DNA of 64,000 nt. Source: an uncultured Sphingomonas sp. (GTDB taxonomy: Bacteria; Pseudomonadota; Alphaproteobacteria; Sphingomonadales; Sphingomonadaceae). This document shows positions 54,049 to 63,253 of this stretch, one piece after another. The stretch is from positions 124,001 to 188,000 of the forward strand of contig NZ_CAJYTI010000020.1 of NCBI RefSeq assembly GCF_913777625.1, written 5' to 3'. The notes beneath the pieces are model-generated. The model saw only the letters and a list, made by a program, of their open reading frames with translations, searched no databases and was not told the DNA's origin. The translations under genes and the position numbers were made by a program. How positions within the stretch are numbered: position 1 is the stretch's first letter; the number at the start of each line of letters is the position of its first letter.

Positions 54049-54690
54049 CTAGGCGGGCACGGGCTCCGGTGCAAATGCCCGCAGGAAGAGATCGACGATA
54101 TAGTCGGTATCTTCCTCGATCTCGGCCTCGCTGAACAAGTGGCCGAGCATCGCGCGCTGCTGGGCGCCCATGCAAAGGCTGGTGAGCGCAAAGGCCGCGC
54201 GCAACGGATCGGAGCTACGCAGCTGCCCCTTGTGCATCGCGTCCTGCAGATAGGCTGCCAGCATCTCGCGAGTGCGCTGCGGGCCCCGCCGGAAAAAAAT
54301 CTGGCCCATTTCGGGCGAACGCTCGACCTCGGCATGGATCACGCGGTGCAGCTGGATGGCCTCTTTCGAGGTGACCTTGCGCAACAGGCTGCGGATGAAG
54401 GCGCACAGCGTCGCGTGCAGATTGTCCGAAGGTATCAGCAACTTGAGGACCTGCTCGCGATAGTCCCGCGTCGCCTCATCCACGCACGCGTCGAACAGTT
54501 CTTCCTTGGACGCGAAATAGCTCCACAACGTCCCCTTCGAGCCGCCGAGTTCCGAGGCGATCGCAGACATGGATACGGCCGCATAGCCCTGTTCCATGAA
54601 GTGACGCTTGGCGATAGCGAGGATCGCGGCGCGGCGATCCTGCTTCCGCGCTTCGCGCTTGCCGAGACATTTGGGGGGTACGCTCTCCAT
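54049..54690 (-). CDS. TetR family repressor of the efflux operon
   Basis: A 213-residue TetR regulator. The HTH is MSAIASELGGSKGTLWSYF near residues 41-59; the rest is the helical ligand domain. It is divergent from the NodT/EmrA/EmrB operon, and twin 20-bp operators lie between them, one touching its own start. It should repress both transcripts until a drug-like ligand binds. Confidence 0.92.
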   Translation of the reverse strand: MESVPPKCLGKREARKQDRRAAILAIAKRHFMEQGYAAVSMSAIASELGGSKGTLWSYFASKEELFDACVDEATRDYREQVLKLLIPSDNLHATLCAFIRSLLRKVTSKEAIQLHRVIHAEVERSPEMGQIFFRRGPQRTREMLAAYLQDAMHKGQLRSSDPLRAAFALTSLCMGAQQRAMLGHLFSEAEIEEDTDYIVDLFLRAFAPEPVPA

Positions 54691-54710
54691 AACCGTACTA
54701 TAGGGTACGA
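54691..54710. promoter_or_regulatory. TetR operator, copy 1
   Basis: AACCGTACTATAGGGTACGA, itself an inverted repeat (CGTAC-N6-GTACG), abuts the TetR start codon. It is the reverse complement of copy 2 with one mismatch. Confidence 0.85.
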
Positions 54711-54750
54711 TTTTCTATTGACAAGAGCAGACCCGCTCTCCATTTGGAAC

Positions 54751-54770
54751 TCGTACCCTCTAGTACGGTT
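54751..54770. promoter_or_regulatory. TetR operator, copy 2
   Basis: TCGTACCCTCTAGTACGGTT lies 11 bases before the NodT start, downstream of a TTGACA (54718-54723). Its centre is 60 bases from copy 1, so two dimers could cover the whole promoter region. Confidence 0.85.
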
Positions 54771-54780
54771 TTACCACCCC

Positions 54781-56247
54781 ATGATGAGTCGTTTCCCGAC
54801 AAGGCCCTTGTTGTTGACTGCGGCTGCCGCGTCGGCACTGGCAGCCTGTGCGCCCGTCCCCAATCTGGGCGCCCGCCCCGAAGTGCGTGCGGCGAACAGC
54901 TACGCCGCCAGCCAGTCCTTCGCCGGCACACAGCAGGCGGCCTGGCCGGTCAACAACTGGTGGACCGCCTATAACGATCCGCAGCTCAACGCATTGATGG
55001 ACGAAGCCTTTCGCGGCGCACCCGATCTGGCGGCCGCTGCCGCGCGCCTCCGCTCGGCCCAGGCCTATGCGGTACAGGCGGGTGCGGCGAGCCTGCCGCG
55101 CGTCGACGCCAGCGGCTCGGTGGCTGCCAACCAGATCAACACGGGCGACGGCCTGCCGATCAACATCCCGTCGAACGTGCAGACGATCGGCTATGGCACG
55201 CTGAACCTGTCCTTCGATCTCGACCTGTGGGGCAAGAACCGCGCCCAGCTCGCCGCCGCCACCTCGCAGGCGGAAGCGGCACGGCTGGAACTGGAACAGG
55301 CCCGGCTCGCGCTTTCGACCAACATCGCGGCCGCCTATGCCGATCTCGCCCGCCTCGCCGCCGACCGCGCGGTGCAGGAGCGCGCGCTGCAGGTGCGCAT
55401 CGAGACGCAGAAGCTGGTCGTCGATCGCGTGACCAACGGCCTCGAGACCCGCGCCGAGGAAAAGCAGGCGGCCTCCGCCGTGCCCGCCGCACGCGCGCAG
55501 CTCGCCGGAATCGACGAGCAGATCGGCCTGACCCGCAACCGCATCGCGGCGCTGCTCGGCCAGGGCCCGGATCGTGGCCTCAGCATCACCTTGCCCAGCG
55601 CACCGACCGAGGCGCGCGGCATCCCTGCCGACGTGACGACCGACCTGATCGGCCGTCGCCCGGACATTGCCGCCGCGCGTGCCCGCGTCGAGGCGGCGGC
55701 CAGCAAGATCAAGGTGGCGCGCGCCGCCTTCTATCCGTCGATCCGGCTCAGCGCGCTCGCCGGCTATGGCGCACTTGGCCTTGACAACCTTGTCAAAGGC
55801 AATGGCGCCGCGGTCTTCCAGGCCGGCCCGGCGATCAGCCTGCCGATCTTCCATGGCGGCGAACTGCGCGGCCAATATGCCGGCGCCCGCGCCGCCTATG
55901 ACGAAGCGGTCGCCAATTACGACAACAGCGTCACCACCGCCTATCATGACGTAGCGGATGCGGTGACGAGCCAGAAGGCGCTGGTCTCGCGGCTGGATCT
56001 CAGCCGCAAGGCCCTCGCCGATTCCGAACAAGCCTACGGGATCGCCCGGCAACGCTATGAAGGCGGGCTGTCGCGGTTCCTCGACGTTCTGACCGCCGAG
56101 GAGAGGGTGTTGCAGAACCGCCAGATCGTTGCCGAACTGGAGGCCCGTGCGTTCGCACTGGATATCCAGCTCGTCCGCGCGCTCGGCGGCGGCTTTTCCA
56201 CCAACAACGCGGCGGTTGCCGCTTCCGAGGTCCCGACCCATGGCTGA
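54781..56247 (+). CDS. NodT/OprM-family outer-membrane efflux lipoprotein
   Basis: A 488-residue channel lipoprotein: signal with lipobox ALAAC at residue 23, then WWTAYNDPQLNALMDEAF, FDLDLWGKNRAQLAA and GRRPDIAAARARVEAAA, the hallmarks of the NodT family. It partners with the following EmrA and EmrB proteins as the outer-membrane exit. ATG at 54781 sits just after the TetR operator, so no separate ribosome site is obvious (an ATGATG pair). Confidence 0.93.
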   Translation: MMSRFPTRPLLLTAAAASALAACAPVPNLGARPEVRAANSYAASQSFAGTQQAAWPVNNWWTAYNDPQLNALMDEAFRGAPDLAAAAARLRSAQAYAVQAGAASLPRVDASGSVAANQINTGDGLPINIPSNVQTIGYGTLNLSFDLDLWGKNRAQLAAATSQAEAARLELEQARLALSTNIAAAYADLARLAADRAVQERALQVRIETQKLVVDRVTNGLETRAEEKQAASAVPAARAQLAGIDEQIGLTRNRIAALLGQGPDRGLSITLPSAPTEARGIPADVTTDLIGRRPDIAAARARVEAAASKIKVARAAFYPSIRLSALAGYGALGLDNLVKGNGAAVFQAGPAISLPIFHGGELRGQYAGARAAYDEAVANYDNSVTTAYHDVADAVTSQKALVSRLDLSRKALADSEQAYGIARQRYEGGLSRFLDVLTAEERVLQNRQIVAELEARAFALDIQLVRALGGGFSTNNAAVAASEVPTHG

Positions 56248-57433
56248 CGCAGAACCCGCCATCCACTCCGCCCGAGGCACCGCCGATCGCGCCGAGCCCG
56301 CCCCCACCCCCGCCCCGGTCGATGCCGACGAGGGGCACCGTAAGTCGCTGCGCAAGCGGCTGATGCTCGGCGTCGGCGGCCTCGTGATGCTCGCCGGCCT
56401 CGGCTATGGCGGTTATTACGTGGCCGTCGGCAGCCATTATGTGAGCACCGACAATGCCTATGTCGGCGCCGACAGCGCCAGCATCACCCCGATGACCGGC
56501 GGCCAGGTGCTCAGCGTTTTGGTGGCCGACACCCAGGCCGTGAAGAAGGGCGACGTGCTCGTCCAGATCGACGACAGCGATGCCCGCATCGCGCTTGCCC
56601 AGGCCGAGGCCGATCTCGCCCGCGCCACCCGCCAGTTCGGCCAGACCGCGGCGACCAGCGACGCACTGGCGGCGCAGGTGCAGGCGCGCGAGGCGGACAT
56701 CGCCCGCGCCCGCGCGCAGGTGACCGCGGCGCAGGCCGATTTCGAAAAGGCCCGCATCGATCTCGCCCGCCGCCAGAAGCTCGCGCCCAACGGCGCGGTC
56801 TCGGGCGAAGAACTGACCTCGGCAACCAATGCCTTCCAGGCAGCGCGCGCCAATCTCGACCTCGCCAAGGCGGGTCTCGCCCAGGCGAGCTCGACCCGGG
56901 TTGCGGCCAGCGGCCAGCTGGCGGCGAACGAGGCGCTGGTGCGCGGCACCAATGCCAATACCGCGCCGGAAGTGCTCGCCGCCCGCGCCAAGGTGGAGCA
57001 GGCCAAGCTGGACCTTGCCCGCACGGTGATCCGCGCGCCGTTCGACGGCGTCGTCACCCGCCGCGCGGTGCAGGTCGGCCAGCGCGTCGCGCCGGGCGCG
57101 CAACTGATGCTGATCGTGCCACTCAACCAGCTGTACGTCGACGCCAACTTCAAGGAAGGCCAGCTGACCAAGGTGAAGGTCGGCCAGCCGGTGACGCTCA
57201 CCTCCGACCTCTATGGCGGCAAGGTCGAGTATCACGGCCGCGTCGTCGGCTTCTCGGGCGGCACCGGCTCGTCCTTCGCACTGATTCCGGCGCAGAACGC
57301 GACCGGCAACTGGATCAAGGTGGTCCAGCGCCTGCCGGTGCGCGTCGCGCTCGATCCGAAGGAGCTGCAGGCGCACCCGCTGCGCGTCGGCCTGTCGATG
57401 GATGCCGAGATCGATACCTCGGCCACCAAGTAA
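56240..57433 (+). CDS. EmrA-type HlyD membrane-fusion protein
   Basis: A 397-residue periplasmic adaptor. One membrane helix (about residues 44-63) precedes VSTDNAYVGADSASITP, a family signature of EmrA, then a helical hairpin (about 115-215) and APFDGVVTRRAVQVGQRV. It overlaps the NodT gene by 8 bases and precedes EmrB by 12 bases. Confidence 0.93.
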   Translation: MADAEPAIHSARGTADRAEPAPTPAPVDADEGHRKSLRKRLMLGVGGLVMLAGLGYGGYYVAVGSHYVSTDNAYVGADSASITPMTGGQVLSVLVADTQAVKKGDVLVQIDDSDARIALAQAEADLARATRQFGQTAATSDALAAQVQAREADIARARAQVTAAQADFEKARIDLARRQKLAPNGAVSGEELTSATNAFQAARANLDLAKAGLAQASSTRVAASGQLAANEALVRGTNANTAPEVLAARAKVEQAKLDLARTVIRAPFDGVVTRRAVQVGQRVAPGAQLMLIVPLNQLYVDANFKEGQLTKVKVGQPVTLTSDLYGGKVEYHGRVVGFSGGTGSSFALIPAQNATGNWIKVVQRLPVRVALDPKELQAHPLRVGLSMDAEIDTSATK

Positions 57434-57445
57434 GGATTGCCTGCC

Positions 57446-58975
57446 ATGAGCGGCCAGATGCAGCGCGGGGGCTTCCTGGAGGGGCCCTCGCTGATCCTCG
57501 CCGGCGTGGTGCTGGCGTTGACCAACTTCATGGTGGTGCTCGACACCACCATCGCCAATGTCTCGGTGCCGCATATCGCCGGCAGCCTGGGCATTTCGGC
57601 GAGCCAGGGTACCTGGATCATCACCTCCTACGCCGTCGCCGAGGCGATCTGCGTGCCGCTGACCGGCTGGCTCGCCGGCCGGTTCGGCGTGGTGCGGGTG
57701 TTCATCATCGGCATGATCGGCTTCGGCGTCTTCTCGGTGCTGTGCGGCATGTCGACGACGCTCGGCATGCTGGTCGCCTGCCGCATCGGGCAGGGGCTGT
57801 GCGGCGGTCCGCTGATGCCGCTCACCCAGACGCTGCTGCTGCGCATCTTCAAGCCCGAACAGCACGCCCAGGCCATGGGCCTGTGGGCGATGACCACCGT
57901 CGTCGCGCCGATCCTCGGCCCGATCGCCGGCGGCACGATCAGCGACAACTGGTCCTGGCACTGGATCTTCTTCATCAACGTGCCGGTCTGCGCGCTCTGC
58001 GTGTTCGGCGCGGTACGCCTGCTCAGCCGCGCCGAGACGCCCACCCAGAAGCTGCCGATCGACAAGGGCGGCCTTGCGCTGCTCGTCCTGTGGATCGCCG
58101 CGCTGCAGATCATGCTCGATCTCGGCCGCGAGCATGACTGGTTCAACGACAGCACGATCGTGTGGCTCGGCGTGGTCGCCGCGATCGGCTTCCTCGTCTT
58201 CCTCGCCTGGGAGATTACCGAGAAGGATCCGGTGGTCGATCTGCGGGTGTTCCGCCATCGGGGATTCACCGTTTCGGTGATCTCGCTCAGCTTTGCCTTC
58301 GCGACCTTCTTCGCCTCGGCCGTGATCATCCCGCAATGGCTGCAGTCGAGCCAGGGCTACACCGCGACCTATGCGGGCTATGCCACCGCCTTCTCGGGCG
58401 TGGCCGCCGTGTTCATGTCACCGGTCGTCGCCAAGCTGTCGAAGAAGGTCGACCCGCGCCTGCTGGTGTCGTTCGGCATCCTCTGGCTGGGACTGTCGGC
58501 GTTCATCCGCGTCTACTGGAACAGCCAGGCCGGGTTCTGGACCTTCGCCTTCCCGCAGTTCCTCCAGGGCTTCGGCATGCCGTTCTTCTTCATCCCGCTG
58601 ACCACGCTGGCGCTGGGATCGGTGCTGCCGGAGGAAACCGCCTCGGCCGCGGGCGTGATGAGCTTCCTGCGCACCATGGCCGGCGCAATCGGCACCTCGA
58701 TCTCGACCAGCATCTGGGACGACAGCTCGCGCGTCGCCCGCAGCGAGATCGTGTCGCGTCTGAATACCGATCCGACGATGAACGCCCTTACCGCACAGGG
58801 CTTTTCGATCGGGCAGGTGCGCAGCGCCGTCGCCCGGCTGGTCGATCAGGAAAGTCTTACGCTCGCGACCACCCATGTGTTCCTGCTGTCCGCGATCGTC
58901 TTCGTCTTCGCGGCCGGCATCATCTGGTTCACGCCCCGCCCCCGCGGCAATGTGGATACCAGCGCGGCGCATTGA
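57446..58975 (+). CDS. EmrB-type DHA2 family MFS drug exporter
   Basis: A 509-residue inner-membrane proton/drug antiporter with 14 predicted helices. Motif A region GWLAGRFGVVRVF and the DHA2 motif LDTTIANVSVPHIAGSLG near residue 35 are clear, as is GPLMPLTQTLLL. It ends the TetR-controlled tripartite efflux operon; a hairpin terminator follows. Confidence 0.94.
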   Translation: MSGQMQRGGFLEGPSLILAGVVLALTNFMVVLDTTIANVSVPHIAGSLGISASQGTWIITSYAVAEAICVPLTGWLAGRFGVVRVFIIGMIGFGVFSVLCGMSTTLGMLVACRIGQGLCGGPLMPLTQTLLLRIFKPEQHAQAMGLWAMTTVVAPILGPIAGGTISDNWSWHWIFFINVPVCALCVFGAVRLLSRAETPTQKLPIDKGGLALLVLWIAALQIMLDLGREHDWFNDSTIVWLGVVAAIGFLVFLAWEITEKDPVVDLRVFRHRGFTVSVISLSFAFATFFASAVIIPQWLQSSQGYTATYAGYATAFSGVAAVFMSPVVAKLSKKVDPRLLVSFGILWLGLSAFIRVYWNSQAGFWTFAFPQFLQGFGMPFFFIPLTTLALGSVLPEETASAAGVMSFLRTMAGAIGTSISTSIWDDSSRVARSEIVSRLNTDPTMNALTAQGFSIGQVRSAVARLVDQESLTLATTHVFLLSAIVFVFAAGIIWFTPRPRGNVDTSAAH

Positions 58976-58998
58976 TCCGCCGTACCGCGTTCCCCAAG

Positions 58999-59030
58999 CG
59001 CCACGCCCCGTCACCCGACGGGGCGTGGCG
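58999..59030 (+). terminator. Terminator of the efflux operon
   Basis: A perfect 14-bp stem (58999-59012 and 59017-59030, loop ACCC), 24 bases after the EmrB stop, followed by TTGCTGT. The uridine tract is weak. Confidence 0.65.
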
Positions 59031-59702
59031 TTGCTGTATGCGCGCCCCGCGCCTCTGGCAGCCCCTGGCGCAGCGCCGCCGGGCAGGCCCTATACGTCAT
59101 TTGACCATTGACAGTGTTTTGTTGCTCGATAGCATCGAGAAATAACAGAAAATTAGGGGTTGGATGTCCGAACCGGCACTTTGATCAGAAACGGGGTGAT
59201 CAATGGCCGACCAACACGTGCTTCGCGGCGCGCCGGCGCGCGTTGCCTCCAGGCAACGATCCGGACGACACAGACCTTTGGCAACGCATGGTGACGTCCA
59301 GCCCGCCTGAGCGGGCAAGGAGGCTGTTTCGCGCCCGCCAGCGCCTATGGCCGCACGACCACCGGGCGTTGCCCTGACCCTCCCTCGGCCGCCTCGCAGG
59401 ATGCACGCGAGATATCTGCCGCATCGCGGCCCGATGGCGGTCTAGTTCGAAATCGATCGTAACCGCGCACCCCCTGCGCCCGACATCGGGCGTGGACCCG
59501 AGTAATGCGGCCGCCTGACATCCGGCGCCGCGCACCCGCGTACCCCAGTGTCGACGGCAAACCCGCGAGCGCCTGCGCTTGCGGGGCCGGGTCTCCATGC
59601 CCGGCGCGGACGGCACCAAGAAACCAGAAGCACAAGGCGAAGAACAAGCGCGTCCGGAAACCGGACCCATTCAACCCACCAGCCTTGAGGGGGCATCACC
59701 GA
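59031..59702. other. Long gene-poor leader of the second TonB receptor
   Basis: About 670 bases without a gene I can support. An AT-rich stretch at 59100-59160 contains TTGACA (59108-59113) and is the best promoter candidate. Short hairpins occur at 59241-59258 (CGTTGCC/GGCAACG) and 59301-59316 (GCCCGC/GCGGGC). Small plus-strand frames (36 codons at 59203, 15 codons at 59401) have no convincing ribosome site. The rest is GC-rich and shows no pattern I recognise; a structured leader RNA is possible but unproven. Confidence 0.5.
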
Positions 59703-62315
59703 ATGCAATTTCGCGAGACCGTATCGTTCACGACCCTGGCCCTCACGCTGGCGCTCGCCGCCGCGCCGGCCTTCGCGCAGGACAGCGTCGCACCCGCCCA
59801 GGAAAGCGGCGGCGACATCATCGTCACCGGCACCCGCGTGACGGGCCTGCGCGCCGCCGACAGCCCGGCGCCGATCCAGCTGCTGAGTGCCGACGACCTG
59901 TCGCGCACCGGCCAGCCGGACCTGATCCAGGCGCTGGCGCAGAATCTGCCGAGCGTGCAGGCCCAGGCCTTTGGCAGCGACCTGCAGGCGCACAACCTGC
60001 AGATGAAGCTGCGCGGTCTCAGCCCCAACCACACGCTGATCCTGGTCAACGGCAAGCGCCGCCACGGCACCGCCAACGTCTCGGTCGCCGGCGGCCCCTA
60101 TGGCGGTAGCGCCGCGCCCGACATCAGCTTCATCCTGCCGGATTCGATCGACCATATCGAAGTGCTGCAGGACGGCGCCGCCGCCCAGTACGGCACCGAC
60201 GCGATCGCCGGCGTGATCAACATCATCCAGAAAAAGGCCGACCACGGCGGCATCGTCGACGTGACCGGTGGCCAATATTACGACCAGGGCGGCAAGACCT
60301 ACGCGATCTCGGGGAATGTCGGCTTCGCCCCGATCGAGGGCGCCTATGTCAACATCACCGCCGAGAAGAAGCACAAGGGCTTCAGCTTCCGCGGCGACAT
60401 CAATCCGCAAGTCTACGGCACCAGCGCCAACGCCACCAAATATCTGACGCTGTATCCGGCAATCAAGAACCTGCCCTATTACCCCTATACCAACCGGATC
60501 GAGGGTGACCCGGAGGTCGACCAGAGCTCGGTGATGGTCAATGCCGGCTATGACTTCGGCGGCGGATTCGAATTCTACACCTTCGGCAGCTATGGTCACA
60601 AGAATGCCCGCGCCTATGAGAATGTCCGCACGCCGGACGTGATCGTCAGCAAGGCGGGCGTGCCCTTCTACCCCTCGGGCTTCCAGCCGCTCGAGGCGAT
60701 CAGCGAGACCGACTATGCGGTCACCGGCGGTTTCCGCGGTACGGTGAGCGGCACGACCTTCGACATCGCATCCACCTATGGGGACGATTTCGTCGGCGTC
60801 TACGTCCAGAATTCGGGCAACGCCTCGCTCTACAAGGACACCGGCTTCACGCCGACCAACTTCCACAATGGCGACTTCAAGGCCACCCAGTGGAGCAACA
60901 CGCTGGACCTCACCCACGCCTTCGACATCGGCCTCGGCGATCCGCTGAACGTCGCGGCGGGCCTCGAATATCGCCGCGAGACCTACGGCATCGTCTCGGG
61001 CGACCCGGCTTCCTATTACGGCAGCGGCGCGCAGTCCTTCTTCGGCTACAGCCCGAACGACGCCGGCAACCATTCGCGGACCAACTTCTCGCAATATCTC
61101 GACATCAGCGTGAAGCCGGTCGCGTCCTGGCTGGTCGACGGCGCGGTCCGCCACGAGCATTACAGCGATTTCGGCGATACCACCGTCGTCAAGCTGACCA
61201 GCCGCTACGACATCTCCAAGGCCTTCGCGATCCGCGGCACCGTTTCGACCGGCTTCCGCGCGCCGACCCTGGCCGAAGGCTTCTATTCGGGCATCAACGT
61301 CGCGCCGAACAGCGTGTCGGGCGTGCTGCCGGCCAACTCGGCGGGTGCCAAGGCGCTCGGCTTCGGCGGCCTCAAGCCGGAAAAGTCGACCAACTTCAGC
61401 GCCGGCTTCGTGTTCACGCCCAGCCCGCACATCAACGTGACGCTGGACGCCTATTGGATCGAGATCCGCGACCGCATCCTGATCTCGAGCTCCTTCTACG
61501 GCTTCAACGGCAAATACTGCCCGCAGGGCTATGCCGGCTCGAACAAGGCAAACTGCGTCGCCTACAACGCCGATACCTACAACACCTACAACCAGCAGGC
61601 GGTCTACAATTCGGTGGCGACCGCGCTGGGCGGCACGATCCCGAGCTATGTGCTCACCGACGTCAATGGCGAGCGCAACATCGACGGCACGGTGGCGGTG
61701 CAGACCTTCGTCAACGGCGCCAAGATGCGCACCCGCGGCGTCGATTTCGTTGCCAGCTACGACATGCTGAGCCCGATCGGGAAGGTGAACTGGACGCTCT
61801 CGGCCAACTACAACGACAACAAGGTCAAGAGCATCGCGGCGCTGCCGGCGGCGCTGTACGTCAACAAGGCCAATCCGGCGGTTTCGGCGCTGATCAACAA
61901 CTACAGCGTTGTCGAGCTGGAGAACAGCACGCCCAAGTTCCGGGCGACGCTGGGCGCCTTCTGGCAATCGGGCCGGTTCAGCGTGAACCTGCGCGAAAGC
62001 TATTACTCGAAGGTCTATGCGCTGGAATCCACCCCGGGCAACAGCAGCCTGAAGGGCGCGGACCTGCAGGTGCCGGTCAACGCCGCCTTCATCACCGATC
62101 TGGAAGTCGGCGCGAAGATCACCGGTGGCCTGAAGCTTTCGGTCGGCGCGAACAACCTGTTCAACCATTATCCGACCCAGCGATCCTACGACTATATCCG
62201 CTCGGCCCAGCTCGCTTCCGGATCGCGCGGCTATTCGTCGAACGTCTATCCGTCGATCTCTCCGTACGGGATCAACGGCGGCTATTATTACGGCCGGATC
62301 AGTCTGAAATTCTAA
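59703..62315 (+). CDS. TonB-dependent outer-membrane receptor
   Basis: An 870-residue receptor. Signal peptide to about residue 25 (ends AFAQ), TonB-box-like GGDIIVTGTRVTGL, a plug with LRGLSPNHTLILVNGKRRH and LQDGAAAQYGTDAIAGVINI, and a barrel ending in YYYGRISLKF. The ligand is unknown. Downstream TauE/SafE and a Tat-exported aminotransferase suggest a sulfur- or nitrogen-containing small organic compound. The plug is closer to siderophore/nutrient receptors than to the 1051-residue receptor at 5981. Confidence 0.95.
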   Translation: MQFRETVSFTTLALTLALAAAPAFAQDSVAPAQESGGDIIVTGTRVTGLRAADSPAPIQLLSADDLSRTGQPDLIQALAQNLPSVQAQAFGSDLQAHNLQMKLRGLSPNHTLILVNGKRRHGTANVSVAGGPYGGSAAPDISFILPDSIDHIEVLQDGAAAQYGTDAIAGVINIIQKKADHGGIVDVTGGQYYDQGGKTYAISGNVGFAPIEGAYVNITAEKKHKGFSFRGDINPQVYGTSANATKYLTLYPAIKNLPYYPYTNRIEGDPEVDQSSVMVNAGYDFGGGFEFYTFGSYGHKNARAYENVRTPDVIVSKAGVPFYPSGFQPLEAISETDYAVTGGFRGTVSGTTFDIASTYGDDFVGVYVQNSGNASLYKDTGFTPTNFHNGDFKATQWSNTLDLTHAFDIGLGDPLNVAAGLEYRRETYGIVSGDPASYYGSGAQSFFGYSPNDAGNHSRTNFSQYLDISVKPVASWLVDGAVRHEHYSDFGDTTVVKLTSRYDISKAFAIRGTVSTGFRAPTLAEGFYSGINVAPNSVSGVLPANSAGAKALGFGGLKPEKSTNFSAGFVFTPSPHINVTLDAYWIEIRDRILISSSFYGFNGKYCPQGYAGSNKANCVAYNADTYNTYNQQAVYNSVATALGGTIPSYVLTDVNGERNIDGTVAVQTFVNGAKMRTRGVDFVASYDMLSPIGKVNWTLSANYNDNKVKSIAALPAALYVNKANPAVSALINNYSVVELENSTPKFRATLGAFWQSGRFSVNLRESYYSKVYALESTPGNSSLKGADLQVPVNAAFITDLEVGAKITGGLKLSVGANNLFNHYPTQRSYDYIRSAQLASGSRGYSSNVYPSISPYGINGGYYYGRISLKF

Positions 62316-62322
62316 TCCACCT

Positions 62323-62350
62323 GCCGGCCGGGGGACATTCTCCGGCCGGC
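62323..62350 (+). terminator. Hairpin after the second TonB receptor
   Basis: GCCGGCCGG (62323-62331) and CCGGCCGGC (62342-62350) with a 10-base loop, then CTGTTCTTG. It may reduce read-through into the permease gene. Confidence 0.55.
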
Positions 62351-62381
62351 CTGTTCTTGCAAGAACATAAGCTCGGGAGTG

Positions 62382-63218
62382 ATGCACTTGCTTTCATCAT
62401 CGATGGACTGGCTGATCCCGCTCGTGGGGCTGCTGGCCGCTGGGCTCGCCGCCGGTTTTGCCGGCGGCGTGTTTGGCATAGGCGGCGGCTTCGTCGTGGT
62501 CCCCGCCCTGCTCGTCATGCTGCCGCTGCTCGGCGGCGAGCATAGCCAATATGCCCATGTCGCGATCGGCACCTCCGCCGCGACGATCATCATCACCTCG
62601 ATCCGCGCGGTGATGAGCCATCACAAGCGCGGATCGGTCGATTTCGAGATCCTCAAGACCTGGGCGCCCTGGGTGGTGCTGGGCGACGGCGTCGGCGTGC
62701 TGCTCGCCAGCCATGTCGATGGCCGCGTCCTCACCCTGGTGTTCGCCAGCGGCGTGCTGCTGATGTCGATCAACTTCCTGGTGCCGCGCCTCGGCAACAA
62801 GGTGATCAGCGACCAGATGCCGATGGGCGTCACCCGCGTCGCCATCGCCGGGGGGCTGGGCACCTTCTCCTCGCTGCTCGGCATCGGCGGCGGCACGATC
62901 GCGATCATGGTGATGACGCTGTGCGGCCGCTCGATCCACCGCGCGGTGGGCACCGCCAGCGGCATCGGGACGCTGATCGCCGTGCCCAGCGCGATCGGCT
63001 TCGCGATCATCGGCTTGCGCGAGCCGGGGCTGCCCTGGGGCTCGCTCGGCTTCGTCAACCTGCCGGCGACGGTGGCCATCGCCTCGATGTCGATGCTCAC
63101 CGCGCCGCTCGGGGTCGCAGCCGCCCACTCCCTACAACCGGCCATGCTGAAGCGGGTATTCGGCATTTACCTCATCGTCATCGCACTCGTGATGTTCCAT
63201 AACGCGCTGAAGTTCTGA
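62382..63218 (+). CDS. TauE/SafE family permease (sulfite/sulfonate exporter type)
   Basis: A 278-residue inner-membrane protein with about eight helices. The two-fold repeat typical of the family is visible: GLAAGFAGGVFGIGGGFVVV near residue 22 and GGLGTFSSLLGIGGGTIAIM near residue 160. Substrates in the family include sulfite, sulfoacetate and other organosulfur anions. ATG 62382 directly follows GGGAGTG; ATG 62403 is an alternative start. It is 66 bases from the receptor and 35 bases before the aminotransferase. Confidence 0.9.
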   Translation: MHLLSSSMDWLIPLVGLLAAGLAAGFAGGVFGIGGGFVVVPALLVMLPLLGGEHSQYAHVAIGTSAATIIITSIRAVMSHHKRGSVDFEILKTWAPWVVLGDGVGVLLASHVDGRVLTLVFASGVLLMSINFLVPRLGNKVISDQMPMGVTRVAIAGGLGTFSSLLGIGGGTIAIMVMTLCGRSIHRAVGTASGIGTLIAVPSAIGFAIIGLREPGLPWGSLGFVNLPATVAIASMSMLTAPLGVAAAHSLQPAMLKRVFGIYLIVIALVMFHNALKF

Positions 63219-63253
63219 TGCGCGTCTTCGACCAAAACAGGGAGACCCTCGAC

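Noticed and set aside
56000..58336. Minus-strand open frame of 778 codons
   Set aside because: Asp/His/Arg-rich antisense of the EmrA and EmrB genes, a common artefact of high-GC coding DNA.
59203..59310. Possible 35-residue leader peptide before the second TonB receptor
   Set aside because: Arg/Ala-rich, no convincing ribosome site and no regulatory codon run; listed only as part of the intergenic description.
59442..62387. Minus-strand open frame of 981 codons
   Set aside because: Antisense of the second TonB receptor; no signal peptide or domain.
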